Source: SHWB01 sp050246875 (GTDB lineage: Bacteria; Pseudomonadota; Alphaproteobacteria; UBA6615). Taken from it: a stretch of 64,000 nucleotides of DNA. Below are positions 9,666-17,586 of the stretch, piece after piece. The translations under genes were made by a program, and so were the position numbers. Location: NCBI GenBank assembly GCA_050246875.1, contig JBFWVF010000011.1, positions 124,001-188,000 on the forward strand, written 5' to 3'. Numbering within the stretch: the stretch's first letter is position 1; each line of letters opens with the position of its first letter. The notes under the pieces are model-generated. The model did no database searches and had not been told where the DNA came from. It saw only the letters and a list, made by a program, of their open reading frames with translations.

Positions 9666-10601
9666 CTACTTGCCGCCCCAGACCGTGCCAGCGACGTTGA
9701 CGATCGGCACGCCGACGGCGTTGCCGTACTCCGTCCACGAGCCGTCGTAGTTCTTGACGTCGTAGCCGAGCACGCGCGACAGCACGAAGTAGGTGTGGCT
9801 GGAGCGCTCGCCGATGCGGCAGTAGACGATGATCGGCTTGGAACCGTCGATGCCGGCGTCGGCGTAGAGCTTGCGCAGGTCCTCGACCGGCTTGATGGTG
9901 CCGTCCTCGGCGACCGCGCGGCCCCACGGGACGTTCTTGGCGCCCGGCACGTGGCCGGCGCGGATGGCCAGCTCCTGCACACCGGCCGGCGCGAAGACCT
10001 TGCCGTTGAACTCGTCGGGCGAGCGGATGTCGACGATGACCGCGTTGCTGCGGCCCTCGACGGCATCGAGCACGTCCTTGAGGCGCGCGCGCTTGCTGGC
10101 GACGCCGGCGACCTTGAAGGTGGTTGCCGGAACCGCCGTCACGCGCGTGTCGAGCGGCAGCTTCTCGGCTTCCCACTTCTTGCGACCGCCGTCGAGCAGG
10201 CGGACGTCCTGGACGCCGTACATCTCGAACACCCAGGCGCCCCAGGCGGCGAACCAGTTGTTGTTGTCGCCGTAGAGCACGACCGTCGTGTCGGGGCCGA
10301 TGCCGAGACGCGCGGCGAGCTTCTCGAACGCCTCGGGCGAGGCGATGTCGCGGCGCACGGTGTCGACCAGGTCGGTGTGCCAGGCGACGTTCTGCGCGCC
10401 CGGAATGTGGCCGCGTTCGTAGACGCCGGGGTCGACGCTGACCTCGACGATGCGGACCTTGGCGTTGTCGAGATTCTTGCTCAGCCACTCGGCGGTCACC
10501 GTCGGCTCCGCGCCGGCGGCGGGCAATGCCAGAACCAGCGACGCGCCGAGCGCTGCCGCCACGGCGACCGCGCGCCGGTGGAACTTGGTTGCGATCCTCA
10601 T
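9666..10601 (-). CDS. Exported thiosulfate sulfurtransferase (double rhodanese)
   Basis: A 311-residue protein with a signal peptide (hydrophobic stretch ending LALPAAGAEP, about residue 31) and two rhodanese domains. The second domain carries the active-site loop CRIGERSS, with the cysteine at about residue 261; this loop type is usual for thiosulfate rather than mercaptopyruvate sulfurtransferases. The first domain has aspartate at the equivalent place (LYGDNNN) and is presumably structural. Other marks are RGHIPGAQNVAW and RAGHVPGAKNVPWG. Being exported, it would act on thiosulfate in the periplasm, feeding or protecting the YeeE transporter encoded next. Confidence 0.9.
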   Translation of the reverse strand: MRIATKFHRRAVAVAAALGASLVLALPAAGAEPTVTAEWLSKNLDNAKVRIVEVSVDPGVYERGHIPGAQNVAWHTDLVDTVRRDIASPEAFEKLAARLGIGPDTTVVLYGDNNNWFAAWGAWVFEMYGVQDVRLLDGGRKKWEAEKLPLDTRVTAVPATTFKVAGVASKRARLKDVLDAVEGRSNAVIVDIRSPDEFNGKVFAPAGVQELAIRAGHVPGAKNVPWGRAVAEDGTIKPVEDLRKLYADAGIDGSKPIIVYCRIGERSSHTYFVLSRVLGYDVKNYDGSWTEYGNAVGVPIVNVAGTVWGGK

Positions 10602-10654
10602 TTCCGCTCTCCCAGGAGCTTCCCTTCCGCCGAAGGCCGGCGCGTGGGAATTGA

Positions 10655-10687
10655 CGGGGATATTCCCCGCGCTCCGGGCGTCGTCAA
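10655..10687 (-). promoter_or_regulatory. Promoter with overlapping palindrome upstream of the sulfurtransferase
   Basis: On the minus strand TTGACG (10682-10687) and GAATAT (10660-10665) are 16 bases apart, a good sigma-70-like pair for the sulfurtransferase-yeeE operon. The -10 element lies inside a perfect palindrome at 10655-10669 with arms CGGGGA and TCCCCG around TAT, which could be an operator. No regulator gene is adjacent. Confidence 0.5.
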
Positions 10688-10744
10688 GACGTCGGCGGCA
10701 AAAGAAATGTAATTACCATAATAAATACGAATAGATTCTGTGAA

Positions 10745-11518
10745 TTATGTCCATACTTTCCACGGCGCCGCGCCGCCGGCCCACAGGTCTTCCAGCCGGT
10801 TCTTCTCGCGCAGCGTGTCCATCGGCTGCCAGAAGCCGTCGTGCTGGAAGGCGGCGAGGCGGCCGCTGGCGGCCAGCGTGGTCAGCGGCTCCTGCTCCCA
10901 CACCGTCTCGTCGCCGGCGATGAGGTCGAGCACCGCCGGCTCGCAGACGAAGAAGCCGCCGTTGATGCGGCCGCCGTCGCCGCGCGGCTTCTCGGTGAAG
11001 CGCGCGACCTTGCCGCCGGCGATCTCGGCGGCGCCGAAGCGCCCCGGCGGCTGCACCGCCGTCATCGTCGCCGCCACGCCCGACGCGCGATGGAAGGCGA
11101 CGAGGGCGGCGATGTCGATATCGGCGACGCCGTCGCCATAGGTCAGGCAGAAGGTCTCGCCAGGATCGAGATAGCGCGCGATGCGGCGGATGCGGCCGCC
11201 GGTCTGGGTGTCCTCGCCGGTCTCGACCAGCGTCACCCGCCACGGCTCGGCGGCGACCTCGTGATACGCGATGGCATTCTTCGCCAGGTCGACCGTCACG
11301 TCGGCGGCGTGCAGCACGAAGTTGGCGAAGTACTCCTTGATCATGTAGCCGCGGTAGCCGAGGCAGACGACGAAGTCGGTGATGCCGTGGCGAGCGTAGA
11401 TCTTCATGATGTGCCAGAGGATCGGCCGGCCGCCGATCTCGACCATCGGCTTCGGCCGTATCGCCGTCTCCTCGGACAGCCGCGAGCCCTTGCCGCCCGC
11501 GAGGATGACCGCCTTCAC
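10745..11518 (-). CDS. rfbF: Glucose-1-phosphate cytidylyltransferase
   Basis: A 257-residue nucleotidyltransferase that makes CDP-glucose from glucose 1-phosphate and CTP, the first step toward CDP-linked dideoxysugars and related surface sugars. The signature is complete: ILAGGKGSRLSEET, RPKPMVEIGGRPILWHIMK, LTYGDGVAD, and RINGGFFVCEP. The start is a GTG at 11518, giving exactly the usual length. It stands alone: no CDP-glucose dehydratase or glycosyltransferase is nearby. It ends in an unusually AT-rich stretch (about 10699-10750) for this GC-rich sequence. Confidence 0.92.
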   Translation of the reverse strand: MKAVILAGGKGSRLSEETAIRPKPMVEIGGRPILWHIMKIYARHGITDFVVCLGYRGYMIKEYFANFVLHAADVTVDLAKNAIAYHEVAAEPWRVTLVETGEDTQTGGRIRRIARYLDPGETFCLTYGDGVADIDIAALVAFHRASGVAATMTAVQPPGRFGAAEIAGGKVARFTEKPRGDGGRINGGFFVCEPAVLDLIAGDETVWEQEPLTTLAASGRLAAFQHDGFWQPMDTLREKNRLEDLWAGGAAPWKVWT

Positions 11519-11559
11519 CGCCCTGCCCCTCCCCCTGGCGCGCCGTTCACACCGGCAGC

Positions 11560-11649
11560 CCTCATCCCGAGCCTGTCGAAGGACGAGGGCGTCGCCCGAT
11601 CGCGCCATCGCACCGGCCATACTCGCCCTTCGACAGGCTCAGGGTGAGG
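11560..11649. repeat. Palindromic repeat family B, inverted pair 1
   Basis: A unit reading CCTCATCCCGAGCCTGTCG with tail AAGGACGAGG lies at 11560-11588, and its inverted partner (CCTTCGACAGGCTCAGGGTG...) at 11627-11649. Each unit is itself an imperfect hairpin, and the pair can form a larger one. The remaining bases of the 11519-11821 gap between rfbF and pyrB hold no gene that I can see. Other copies are at 46314-46590, 47640-47668 and 47758-47786. Confidence 0.8.
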
Positions 11650-11784
11650 ATGGCGGGATAGCGCCGACAGCGACCAAGGCCGCCGACTCTTACCAGAGGC
11701 GCCGCGGCGAGTCGCCGGGAGCGATGGACCATCGTCCGATTCACGCATGCTATCAAGTGCTTGGCCGCCCGCCTGCCCAATTCC

Positions 11785-11812
11785 TTGTCGCCGTCGCCGG
11801 GGTGCCTATAGT
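11785..11812 (+). promoter_or_regulatory. Promoter of pyrB
   Basis: TTGTCG (11785-11790) and TATAGT (11807-11812) are separated by 16 bases. Initiation would fall at about 11819, only a few bases before the pyrB ATG at 11822, so the transcript may be nearly leaderless. There is no Shine-Dalgarno sequence before the ATG, which fits this. Confidence 0.5.
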
Positions 11813-11821
11813 GCGGCCGCG

Positions 11822-12793
11822 ATGAATGCCGCCTCGCCCGCCGCCGACGACCGCCTGGCCTTCCCGCACCGGCACCTGCTCGGCATCGAGGATCTGTCGC
11901 GCGACGACATCACCCTGCTGCTCGATCTCTCCGACAGCTACGCCGACGGCAACCGCTCGGCCTGGCGAAAGCTCGACCTGCTCGAGGGCCACACGGTCAT
12001 CAACCTGTTCTTCGAGGAATCGACACGCACGCGCACCTCGTTCGAACTGGCGGCCAAGCGCCTCGGCGGCGACGTCATCAACATCGCGGTGCAGCACTCG
12101 GCCATCAAGAAGGGCGAGACGCTGATCGACACGGCGATGACGCTGAATGCCATGCACGCCGACGCGCTGGTGGTGCGCCACCCGCAGGCCGGCGCCGTGC
12201 ACCTGCTGGCCGAGAAGGTGAACTGTTCGGTGGTCAACGCCGGCGACGGCAGCCACGAGCATCCCACCCAGGCGCTGCTCGATGCGCTGACCATCCGCCG
12301 CCACAAGAAGCGGCTGGAGGGGCTGGAGGTCGCCATCTGCGGCGACATCGCCCACAGCCGCGTCGCCCGCTCCAACATCTACCTGCTGCAGGCGATGGGC
12401 GCGCGGGTGCGCGTCATCGCGCCGCCGACGCTGCTGCCGCCGGCCGTCGACCGCCTCGGCGTCGAGGTCTTCACCGACATGCGCGCCGGCCTCGCCGACG
12501 TCGACATCGTGATGATGCTGCGCCTGCAGCGCGAGCGCATGCAGGGCACCTACGTGCCCTCCGTGCGCGAGTATTTCCGCTACTGGGGCCTCGACTACGA
12601 GAAGCTCGCCTGCGCCAAGCCCGACGCGCTGATCATGCATCCCGGACCGATGAACCGTGGCGTCGAAATCGACACCAGCGTCGCCGACGACATCGACCGC
12701 TCGGTCATCCGCGAGCAGGTCGAGATGGGCGTGGCGGTCCGCATGGCCTGCCTCGACGTACTGACGCGCAATGCCGACCGCCGCCCCAACTGA
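11822..12793 (+). CDS. pyrB: Aspartate carbamoyltransferase, catalytic subunit
   Basis: A 323-residue enzyme joining carbamoyl phosphate and aspartate in pyrimidine synthesis. The carbamoyl-phosphate loop FFEESTRTRTSFELAAKRLG, HPTQALLDA, and the C-terminal HPGPMNRGVEI are intact. The ATG at 11822 was selected because the protein then begins just before the LLGIEDLSRDDI segment at normal length. The pyrC homologue follows 21 bases later; in related bacteria an inactive PyrC homologue forms a complex with this subunit. Confidence 0.96.
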   Translation: MNAASPAADDRLAFPHRHLLGIEDLSRDDITLLLDLSDSYADGNRSAWRKLDLLEGHTVINLFFEESTRTRTSFELAAKRLGGDVINIAVQHSAIKKGETLIDTAMTLNAMHADALVVRHPQAGAVHLLAEKVNCSVVNAGDGSHEHPTQALLDALTIRRHKKRLEGLEVAICGDIAHSRVARSNIYLLQAMGARVRVIAPPTLLPPAVDRLGVEVFTDMRAGLADVDIVMMLRLQRERMQGTYVPSVREYFRYWGLDYEKLACAKPDALIMHPGPMNRGVEIDTSVADDIDRSVIREQVEMGVAVRMACLDVLTRNADRRPN

Positions 12794-12814
12794 TCCCCGA
12801 ACGGGGCCGGCCCG

Positions 12815-14122
12815 ATGACCGGCCGCATCGCCTATGTGAACGCCCGCCTCGTCGACCCGGCGAGCGGCCTCGACGCGGCCGCCAGCCCGGCCGCGGGCCT
12901 GCTCAGCGAGGGCGAGGCCATCGCCGCCGTCGGGCCGGCGCTGTTCGCCGGCGGGACGCCGGACGACGCCACGGTGATCGACTGCGGCGGCGCGGTGCTG
13001 GCGCCCGGCCTCGTCGACATGCGCGTGCAGCTGCGCGACCCGGGCGAGGAGCACAAGGAGGACATCGCCAGCGCCAGCCGCGCGGCGGCGGCCGGCGGCG
13101 TGACCAGCATGGTGGCGCTGCCGAACACCGACCCCGCCATCGACGACGAGGCGGTGGTCGAGTTCATCGCCCGGCGCGCGCGCGAGGTGAAGCTGGTCAA
13201 GGTCTACTGCTACGCCGCCATCACCCGCGGCTGCCGCGGCGAGGAAATGTGCGAGATGGGCCTGCTGCGGGAAGCCGGCGTGCTCGGCTTCACCGACGGC
13301 GTTCGCGCCCTGGCCGACGCGCGCACCATGCAGCGCGCCCTGCAGTACACACGCATCCTCGGCGCGCCGCTGATCCAGCACCCCGAGGAGCCGTCGCTCG
13401 CCGCCTCGGGCGTGATGCATGGCGGCGAGCTGTCGACGCGCCTCGGCCTGCCCGGCATCTCGCGCGCGACCGAGATCCTGATGCTCGACCGCGACCTCAC
13501 GCTGGTCGAGATGACCGGCGGGCGCTACCACGCCGCCCACGTCTCGACGGCGGCGGGCATCGAGCGCATCCGCCGCGCCAAGGCACGCGGTCTCGCCGTC
13601 ACCTGCGATACCGCGCCGCCGTACTTCGCGCTAAACGAGCTGGCGGTGTCGCACTACCGCACCTTCGCCAAGCTGTCGCCGCCGCTGCGCACCGAGGACG
13701 ATCGCCGCGCCGTGGTCGCCGGCCTGGCCGACGGCACCATCGACGCCATCGCCTCCGACCACGCGCCGCAGGACCAGGAGTCGAAACGCCAGCCCTTCGA
13801 GGTGGCCGAGTACGGCGCCGTCGGCCTCGAGACGCTGCTGCCGGTGACCCTGGAACTGGTGCACAACGGCCACCTGTCGCTGCGCGACGCGCTGGCGCTG
13901 CTGACCATGCGCCCCGCCAACGTGCTCGGCCTCGGGGCCGGCCGCCTGGTCGCCGGCGCGCCGGCCGACCTGGTGATCTTCGACCCCGACGCGCCCGGCC
14001 GCATCGAGCCGGACAATTTCCGTTCGAAGTCGAAGAACTCGCCCTTCGACGGCCGCCTCGTCCAGGGCCGCGTGCTGCGCACTGTCGTCGACGGCCGCCC
14101 GGTCTACGTCGCGGACGACTGA
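12815..14122 (+). CDS. pyrC: Dihydroorotase-like protein, probably non-catalytic (PyrC' / PyrX type)
   Basis: A 435-residue member of the class I dihydroorotase family. It has the amidohydrolase frame: LAPGLVDM, LPNTDPAID, LIQHPEEPSL, HAAHVSTAAG, and SDHAPQDQESKR with the conserved aspartate. However, the usual HxH metal site after GLVDM is replaced: the sequence reads GLVDMRVQLRDPGEE, with Arg and Gln in place of the two histidines. Such degenerate homologues next to pyrB are known to be structural partners of aspartate carbamoyltransferase, with a separate active dihydroorotase elsewhere. Catalytic activity is therefore doubtful. The ATG at 12815 is 21 bases after the pyrB stop. Confidence 0.88.
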   Translation: MTGRIAYVNARLVDPASGLDAAASPAAGLLSEGEAIAAVGPALFAGGTPDDATVIDCGGAVLAPGLVDMRVQLRDPGEEHKEDIASASRAAAAGGVTSMVALPNTDPAIDDEAVVEFIARRAREVKLVKVYCYAAITRGCRGEEMCEMGLLREAGVLGFTDGVRALADARTMQRALQYTRILGAPLIQHPEEPSLAASGVMHGGELSTRLGLPGISRATEILMLDRDLTLVEMTGGRYHAAHVSTAAGIERIRRAKARGLAVTCDTAPPYFALNELAVSHYRTFAKLSPPLRTEDDRRAVVAGLADGTIDAIASDHAPQDQESKRQPFEVAEYGAVGLETLLPVTLELVHNGHLSLRDALALLTMRPANVLGLGAGRLVAGAPADLVIFDPDAPGRIEPDNFRSKSKNSPFDGRLVQGRVLRTVVDGRPVYVADD

Positions 14123-14150
14123 ACGGCCGACGGCATCCGCCTCCCGCGCC

Positions 14151-15440
14151 TCACAGCAGCATCGTCACGATGCCCGGGAACAGCGTCAGGATGCCGAGGA
14201 TGCCCATCGCGATCATCACGAACGGCATGACGCCGATGAAGATCTGGCCGAGCGGGATTTCCGGCGCGATCTGGTGCAGCACGAAGCAGTTGAAGCCGAC
14301 CGGCGGTGTGACCAGCGCGATCTCGACGAGAATGGTCAGGATGATGCCGAACCAGATGGCGTCGAAGCCCAGCTCGGTGATCACCGGAAAGACGATCGGC
14401 AGCGTCAGCAGCAGCATGCCGATGGTGTCGAGCACCATGCCCAGCGCCAGGTACATGATGACGAAGGCGAGCAGCACGACGTAGCGGTTGACGCTGATCT
14501 CCTCGATGAAATCGACCAGCTCGTAGTTGATGTCGGTGACGACGAGGAACTTGGCGAAGAAGGTCGCGCCGATGAAGATCGTCATCACCATGATGGTGAG
14601 CTGACAGGTCTCGCGCACCGCCAGCGCCACGGTCTTCCAGTCGAGCCGGCGCATGGCGACGAGCAGGATCAGCACCGCCGCGCAACCGACGCCGGCGCCT
14701 TCCGAGACGGTCAGGACGCCGGCATAGATGCCGCCGATGACGACGCCGAAGATGAAGAAGATCGGCAGCAATGCGCCGAGCGAACGCATCTTCTGGCCGA
14801 GCGTGAAGGCTTCGCCGCGGCGGCCAAGCTCCGGGTTCAGGATCACGCGGATGTAGATGTAGCCACAGAAGGCCAGCGTCATCATGATGCCGGGGATCAC
14901 GCCGGCGATGAACAGGTGGCCGATCGACGTCTCGGTCCACAGCCCGTAGATGATCATCAGCAGGCTGGGCGGCACGAGGATCGCCAGCGTCGAGGCGATG
15001 GCGAGGCTGCCGGCGGCGAGGCGCGGCGCGTAACCGTAGCGCTTCATCTCCGGCATCGTGATCGCGCCCATCGTCGCGATCGACGCCGCCGACAGGCCCG
15101 TCACCGCGCCGAAGCCGGCGCAGCTCAGGACGGCGGTGATGGCGAGACCGCCCGGCACCCGCCCGACCCAGCGGTAGACGCACTCGTAGAGATCGCGCCC
15201 GATGTTGGAGTGGTGGACGAGCTGACCCATGAAGATGAAGAGCGGCACGGCGGCGAGAATGAAGCTCGTGGCGTTCTCGAACAGCGATTCGTAGAAGCGC
15301 GTCGAGGTCTGCGCGATGTCATAGAAGAACAGGTTGCCGCCGAAGCCGACGAGAATGAGCGACAGGGCGAGCGGCGTTCCGATCGCCGTGAACAACAGCA
15401 GGATGCCGAAGGCGATCAGGCCGATCGTGACGGGTTCCAT
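14151..15440 (-). CDS. dctM: TRAP transporter large permease subunit
   Basis: A 429-residue membrane protein with about 12 hydrophobic segments, the DctM channel-forming subunit of a sodium-driven tripartite transporter. Family marks are the LSCAGFGAVTGLSAASIATMG segment, ILVPPSLLMIIYG, the loop LALGMVLDTIGM, and the repeat-like EIALVTPPVGFNCFV. Its ATG at 15440 overlaps the dctQ stop (TGATG). The pyrC homologue converges on it from the left with a 28-base gap. Confidence 0.95.
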   Translation of the reverse strand: MEPVTIGLIAFGILLLFTAIGTPLALSLILVGFGGNLFFYDIAQTSTRFYESLFENATSFILAAVPLFIFMGQLVHHSNIGRDLYECVYRWVGRVPGGLAITAVLSCAGFGAVTGLSAASIATMGAITMPEMKRYGYAPRLAAGSLAIASTLAILVPPSLLMIIYGLWTETSIGHLFIAGVIPGIMMTLAFCGYIYIRVILNPELGRRGEAFTLGQKMRSLGALLPIFFIFGVVIGGIYAGVLTVSEGAGVGCAAVLILLVAMRRLDWKTVALAVRETCQLTIMVMTIFIGATFFAKFLVVTDINYELVDFIEEISVNRYVVLLAFVIMYLALGMVLDTIGMLLLTLPIVFPVITELGFDAIWFGIILTILVEIALVTPPVGFNCFVLHQIAPEIPLGQIFIGVMPFVMIAMGILGILTLFPGIVTMLL

Positions 15441-15934
15441 CAATGGCTTCCCTTGTCGTCGGCTCGCGCACCCGTCGCGACGCACAGCAGGACCGAAACG
15501 AACAGCACCACGCCGGTACCCAGCATGATCACGTTGAACGGCCAGTACGGGATCTTGACGTTCAGGGTGGCCGCGCCGTTCTGGTAGAATAGCGGGATGT
15601 TCTCCCAGGCCTGCGAGGCGAGGACGGCAGCCAGCGTCAGCGCCCCGGCGGCACCGACCCAGTCGGCAACGATCCGGCCCCATTTCGGCATGCGCGCGTA
15701 GAACAGGTCCATGCGGATCTGGTAATCGCCGAAGAACGAGTGCGGCAGAACAATGAGGAAGAGGGTGAACAGCGAGACGCCGACGACGTCCTGGGCGCCT
15801 TCGAGCGGCGCGCTGAACAGGTAGCGGCCGATCGCGTCGATGCTGATCACCACGGTCATCAGCAGAAGCAAGGCCGTGCCGCCCCAGAAGAACAGCACGC
15901 CGGTCGCCCGGTGGAATGGCCCCGCGAAACCCAT
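15440..15934 (-). CDS. dctQ: TRAP transporter small permease subunit
   Basis: A 164-residue protein with four membrane helices, the DctQ partner of the large permease. The conserved core is the second helix with DAIGRYLFSAPLEGAQD and the polar FGDYQIRMDLFYARMP stretch. A TTG two codons earlier could also be read as a start, but AGGAGG directly abuts it and lies six bases before the ATG at 15934, so the ATG is preferred. It follows dctP after an 89-base gap holding a strong hairpin. Confidence 0.93.
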   Translation of the reverse strand: MGFAGPFHRATGVLFFWGGTALLLLMTVVISIDAIGRYLFSAPLEGAQDVVGVSLFTLFLIVLPHSFFGDYQIRMDLFYARMPKWGRIVADWVGAAGALTLAAVLASQAWENIPLFYQNGAATLNVKIPYWPFNVIMLGTGVVLFVSVLLCVATGARADDKGSH

Positions 15935-15963
15935 CGTCAACCTCCTCGCACCCTGTCGGACGC

Positions 15964-15992
15964 GGGGCGGCCCGGCACCGCCGGACCGCCCC
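15964..15992 (-). other. Strong stem-loop between dctP and dctQ
   Basis: A 12-bp stem with one mismatch and a five-base loop: GGGGCGGCCCGG at 15964-15975 pairs with CCGGACCGCCCC at 15981-15992. It has no T-tract, so it is not a classic terminator. In binding-protein transport operons such a structure after the binding-protein gene often protects its mRNA or limits readthrough, giving more DctP than permease. That role is inferred here. Confidence 0.6.
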
Positions 15993-16023
15993 TGCCCTTA
16001 CTCGAACGAACCAGTAACTGCCC

Positions 16024-17229
16024 TTACTTCGGCGGGATCTTGTAGTCGCCGATGAGGTTGACCGGCTTGTCCATGACCAGATCGAAGATCTGGTCGTCGG
16101 TCATGCCGTCGAGCTTGCCGTACGCGGCACGATAGTCGGCGAACATCTTCCTGGCGCCGAGGCCCTTCTTTTCCATCTCCGCGACCCACTCGCCCTCGAC
16201 GTGACGGAAGGCAGCGAGCCAAGTCGCTTCCTGCTCAGCCGTTGGCTGGACGAGCTTGATGCCCATCTTGTCCATCTGCTTGACGGCGTCGGCGGCGAAC
16301 TCGTCGAAGTAGGTCTGGCTTTCGGCGTGGTTGTAGAGCTGGATGCCACGGGCATACAGCGCCTTGATGTCCGGCGGCAGACCCTCGAAGAATTTCGGGT
16401 TGATGCACACCATCGTCGGGTTGACCGAGAGACCGACCGGGTTACGGAACTTCGACAGCTCGGCAACGCGGAACAGAATCGAGCCGGCGTTGTGCATCTG
16501 CATCACGTCGATGACGCCGGTCTGGTAGGACACGTAGAGGTCCTGGGGCGTCAGCGGCACCGCGGTGGCGCCGACGGCGGCCGCGACACGCGACGGGATG
16601 TCGCCGGTCGCCCACAGCTTCTTGCCCTTCATGTCGGCGGGCAGGAGAATCGGCACGTCGCGCGACAGGATGCGATTCGGCGGTGTCGGCGAGATGCGCG
16701 TGAGCTGCACGCCCTGCGCCTCGTACTCCTTGCGCAGGTGCTCCTGATAGATCTCCATCATGGCGCGCCCGCCGGCCGTCGAGCGTTCGACGATGCCCGG
16801 CATGTGCAGGCCGAGCCACAGGTTGAAGCGGCCCGGATCGAACCACGGATAACACTGCGAGGTATCGGTGATGCCTTTCGAGACGGCCTCGAAGGCGCCG
16901 CGCGTGGCATCCGAAAGCTGGTTCGTCCAGTAGATGCGGATCTTCAGCTTGCCGTTGCTGCGCGCCTCCATCCAGTCGACCCACTTCTGGTGCAGGTCGC
17001 CGGCAACGGCGGCGTTGCGCGGGATGAAGTGCGAGTGGCGCAGCGTGATCGTCGGCCCGTTGTAGGTCACCTTCGGGGCATCGTTCTTGATCTCGTTGTC
17101 CCAAAGCATGTCGATCTTGGACTTCGCCGCCGCCGGCGCCGCGGCGCCGCCAAGGGCGATGCCCGCCGCCGCCATCGCGCCGAACGCGAGCGCGAGGCCC
17201 CGCGCGGACTTTCCTGAACGCATACTCAT
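16024..17229 (-). CDS. dctP: TRAP transporter substrate-binding protein
   Basis: A 401-residue exported solute-binding protein. The signal peptide runs to about the APAAAKS segment near residue 34. The mature protein has the TRAP pattern of PKVTYNGPTITLRHSHF, LKIRIYWTNQLSD, DMKGKKLWATGDIPSRVAAA, and the QTGVIDVMQMHNAG segment. The ligand is probably an organic acid but is not defined. The ATG at 17229 was chosen because GGAGGA lies eight bases before it. First gene of dctP-dctQ-dctM. Confidence 0.93.
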   Translation of the reverse strand: MSMRSGKSARGLALAFGAMAAAGIALGGAAAPAAAKSKIDMLWDNEIKNDAPKVTYNGPTITLRHSHFIPRNAAVAGDLHQKWVDWMEARSNGKLKIRIYWTNQLSDATRGAFEAVSKGITDTSQCYPWFDPGRFNLWLGLHMPGIVERSTAGGRAMMEIYQEHLRKEYEAQGVQLTRISPTPPNRILSRDVPILLPADMKGKKLWATGDIPSRVAAAVGATAVPLTPQDLYVSYQTGVIDVMQMHNAGSILFRVAELSKFRNPVGLSVNPTMVCINPKFFEGLPPDIKALYARGIQLYNHAESQTYFDEFAADAVKQMDKMGIKLVQPTAEQEATWLAAFRHVEGEWVAEMEKKGLGARKMFADYRAAYGKLDGMTDDQIFDLVMDKPVNLIGDYKIPPK

Positions 17230-17586
17230 AGCCAGTCTCCTCCATCGACGTGCAACGCCGGCGACGGACAGATATCCGTCGGTGTCACGCATCGATCGCT
17301 GCGTTGATTGTGCCGGTCGCCAGACCAGCGATTTGCGCATGTTCGCCGGCACGGCGGCGTCGCGCGTCTACGGGGTGCAATCCTCCCAGAATCACCCAAA
17401 CCCGCAGGACGCGCCGCCGATGATTCCGGTCATTGCGTCGTCCTGACCCCATCACTTGAGGCGAACTTGCAGCGTGGCGCAACAGGGAATTGACGAATTT
17501 CTCAGATGGTGACGGCGACACGGGCGATTGCGATTGCGTGTCAACACGCCCGGCGCTACCGCTGCAATGCGACGTCGAGGACGGAC
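17230..17586. other. Divergent intergenic region dctP / plsY with an inverted repeat
   Basis: No gene was found in these 357 bases. About 33 bases before the dctP start is an inverted repeat at 17262-17281, CGACGGA and TCCGTCG around six bases, which could be an operator or leader hairpin. Toward plsY there is an isolated TTGACG at 17490-17495 without a convincing -10 partner. An in-frame ATG at 17506 could extend PlsY by 27 unconserved residues and was not used. Confidence 0.4.

Noticed and set aside
11747..11821. Upstream extension of pyrB to 11747
   Set aside because: The extra 25 residues are not conserved, and the promoter at 11785-11812 lies inside them.
17289..17320. Possible sigma-54 promoter for dctP on the minus strand (CGGCAC-N5-ACGCA)
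   Set aside because: The GG and GC are at the correct spacing, but the -12 part lacks TTGC and the -24 part lacks T; too weak without a nearby enhancer-binding regulator.
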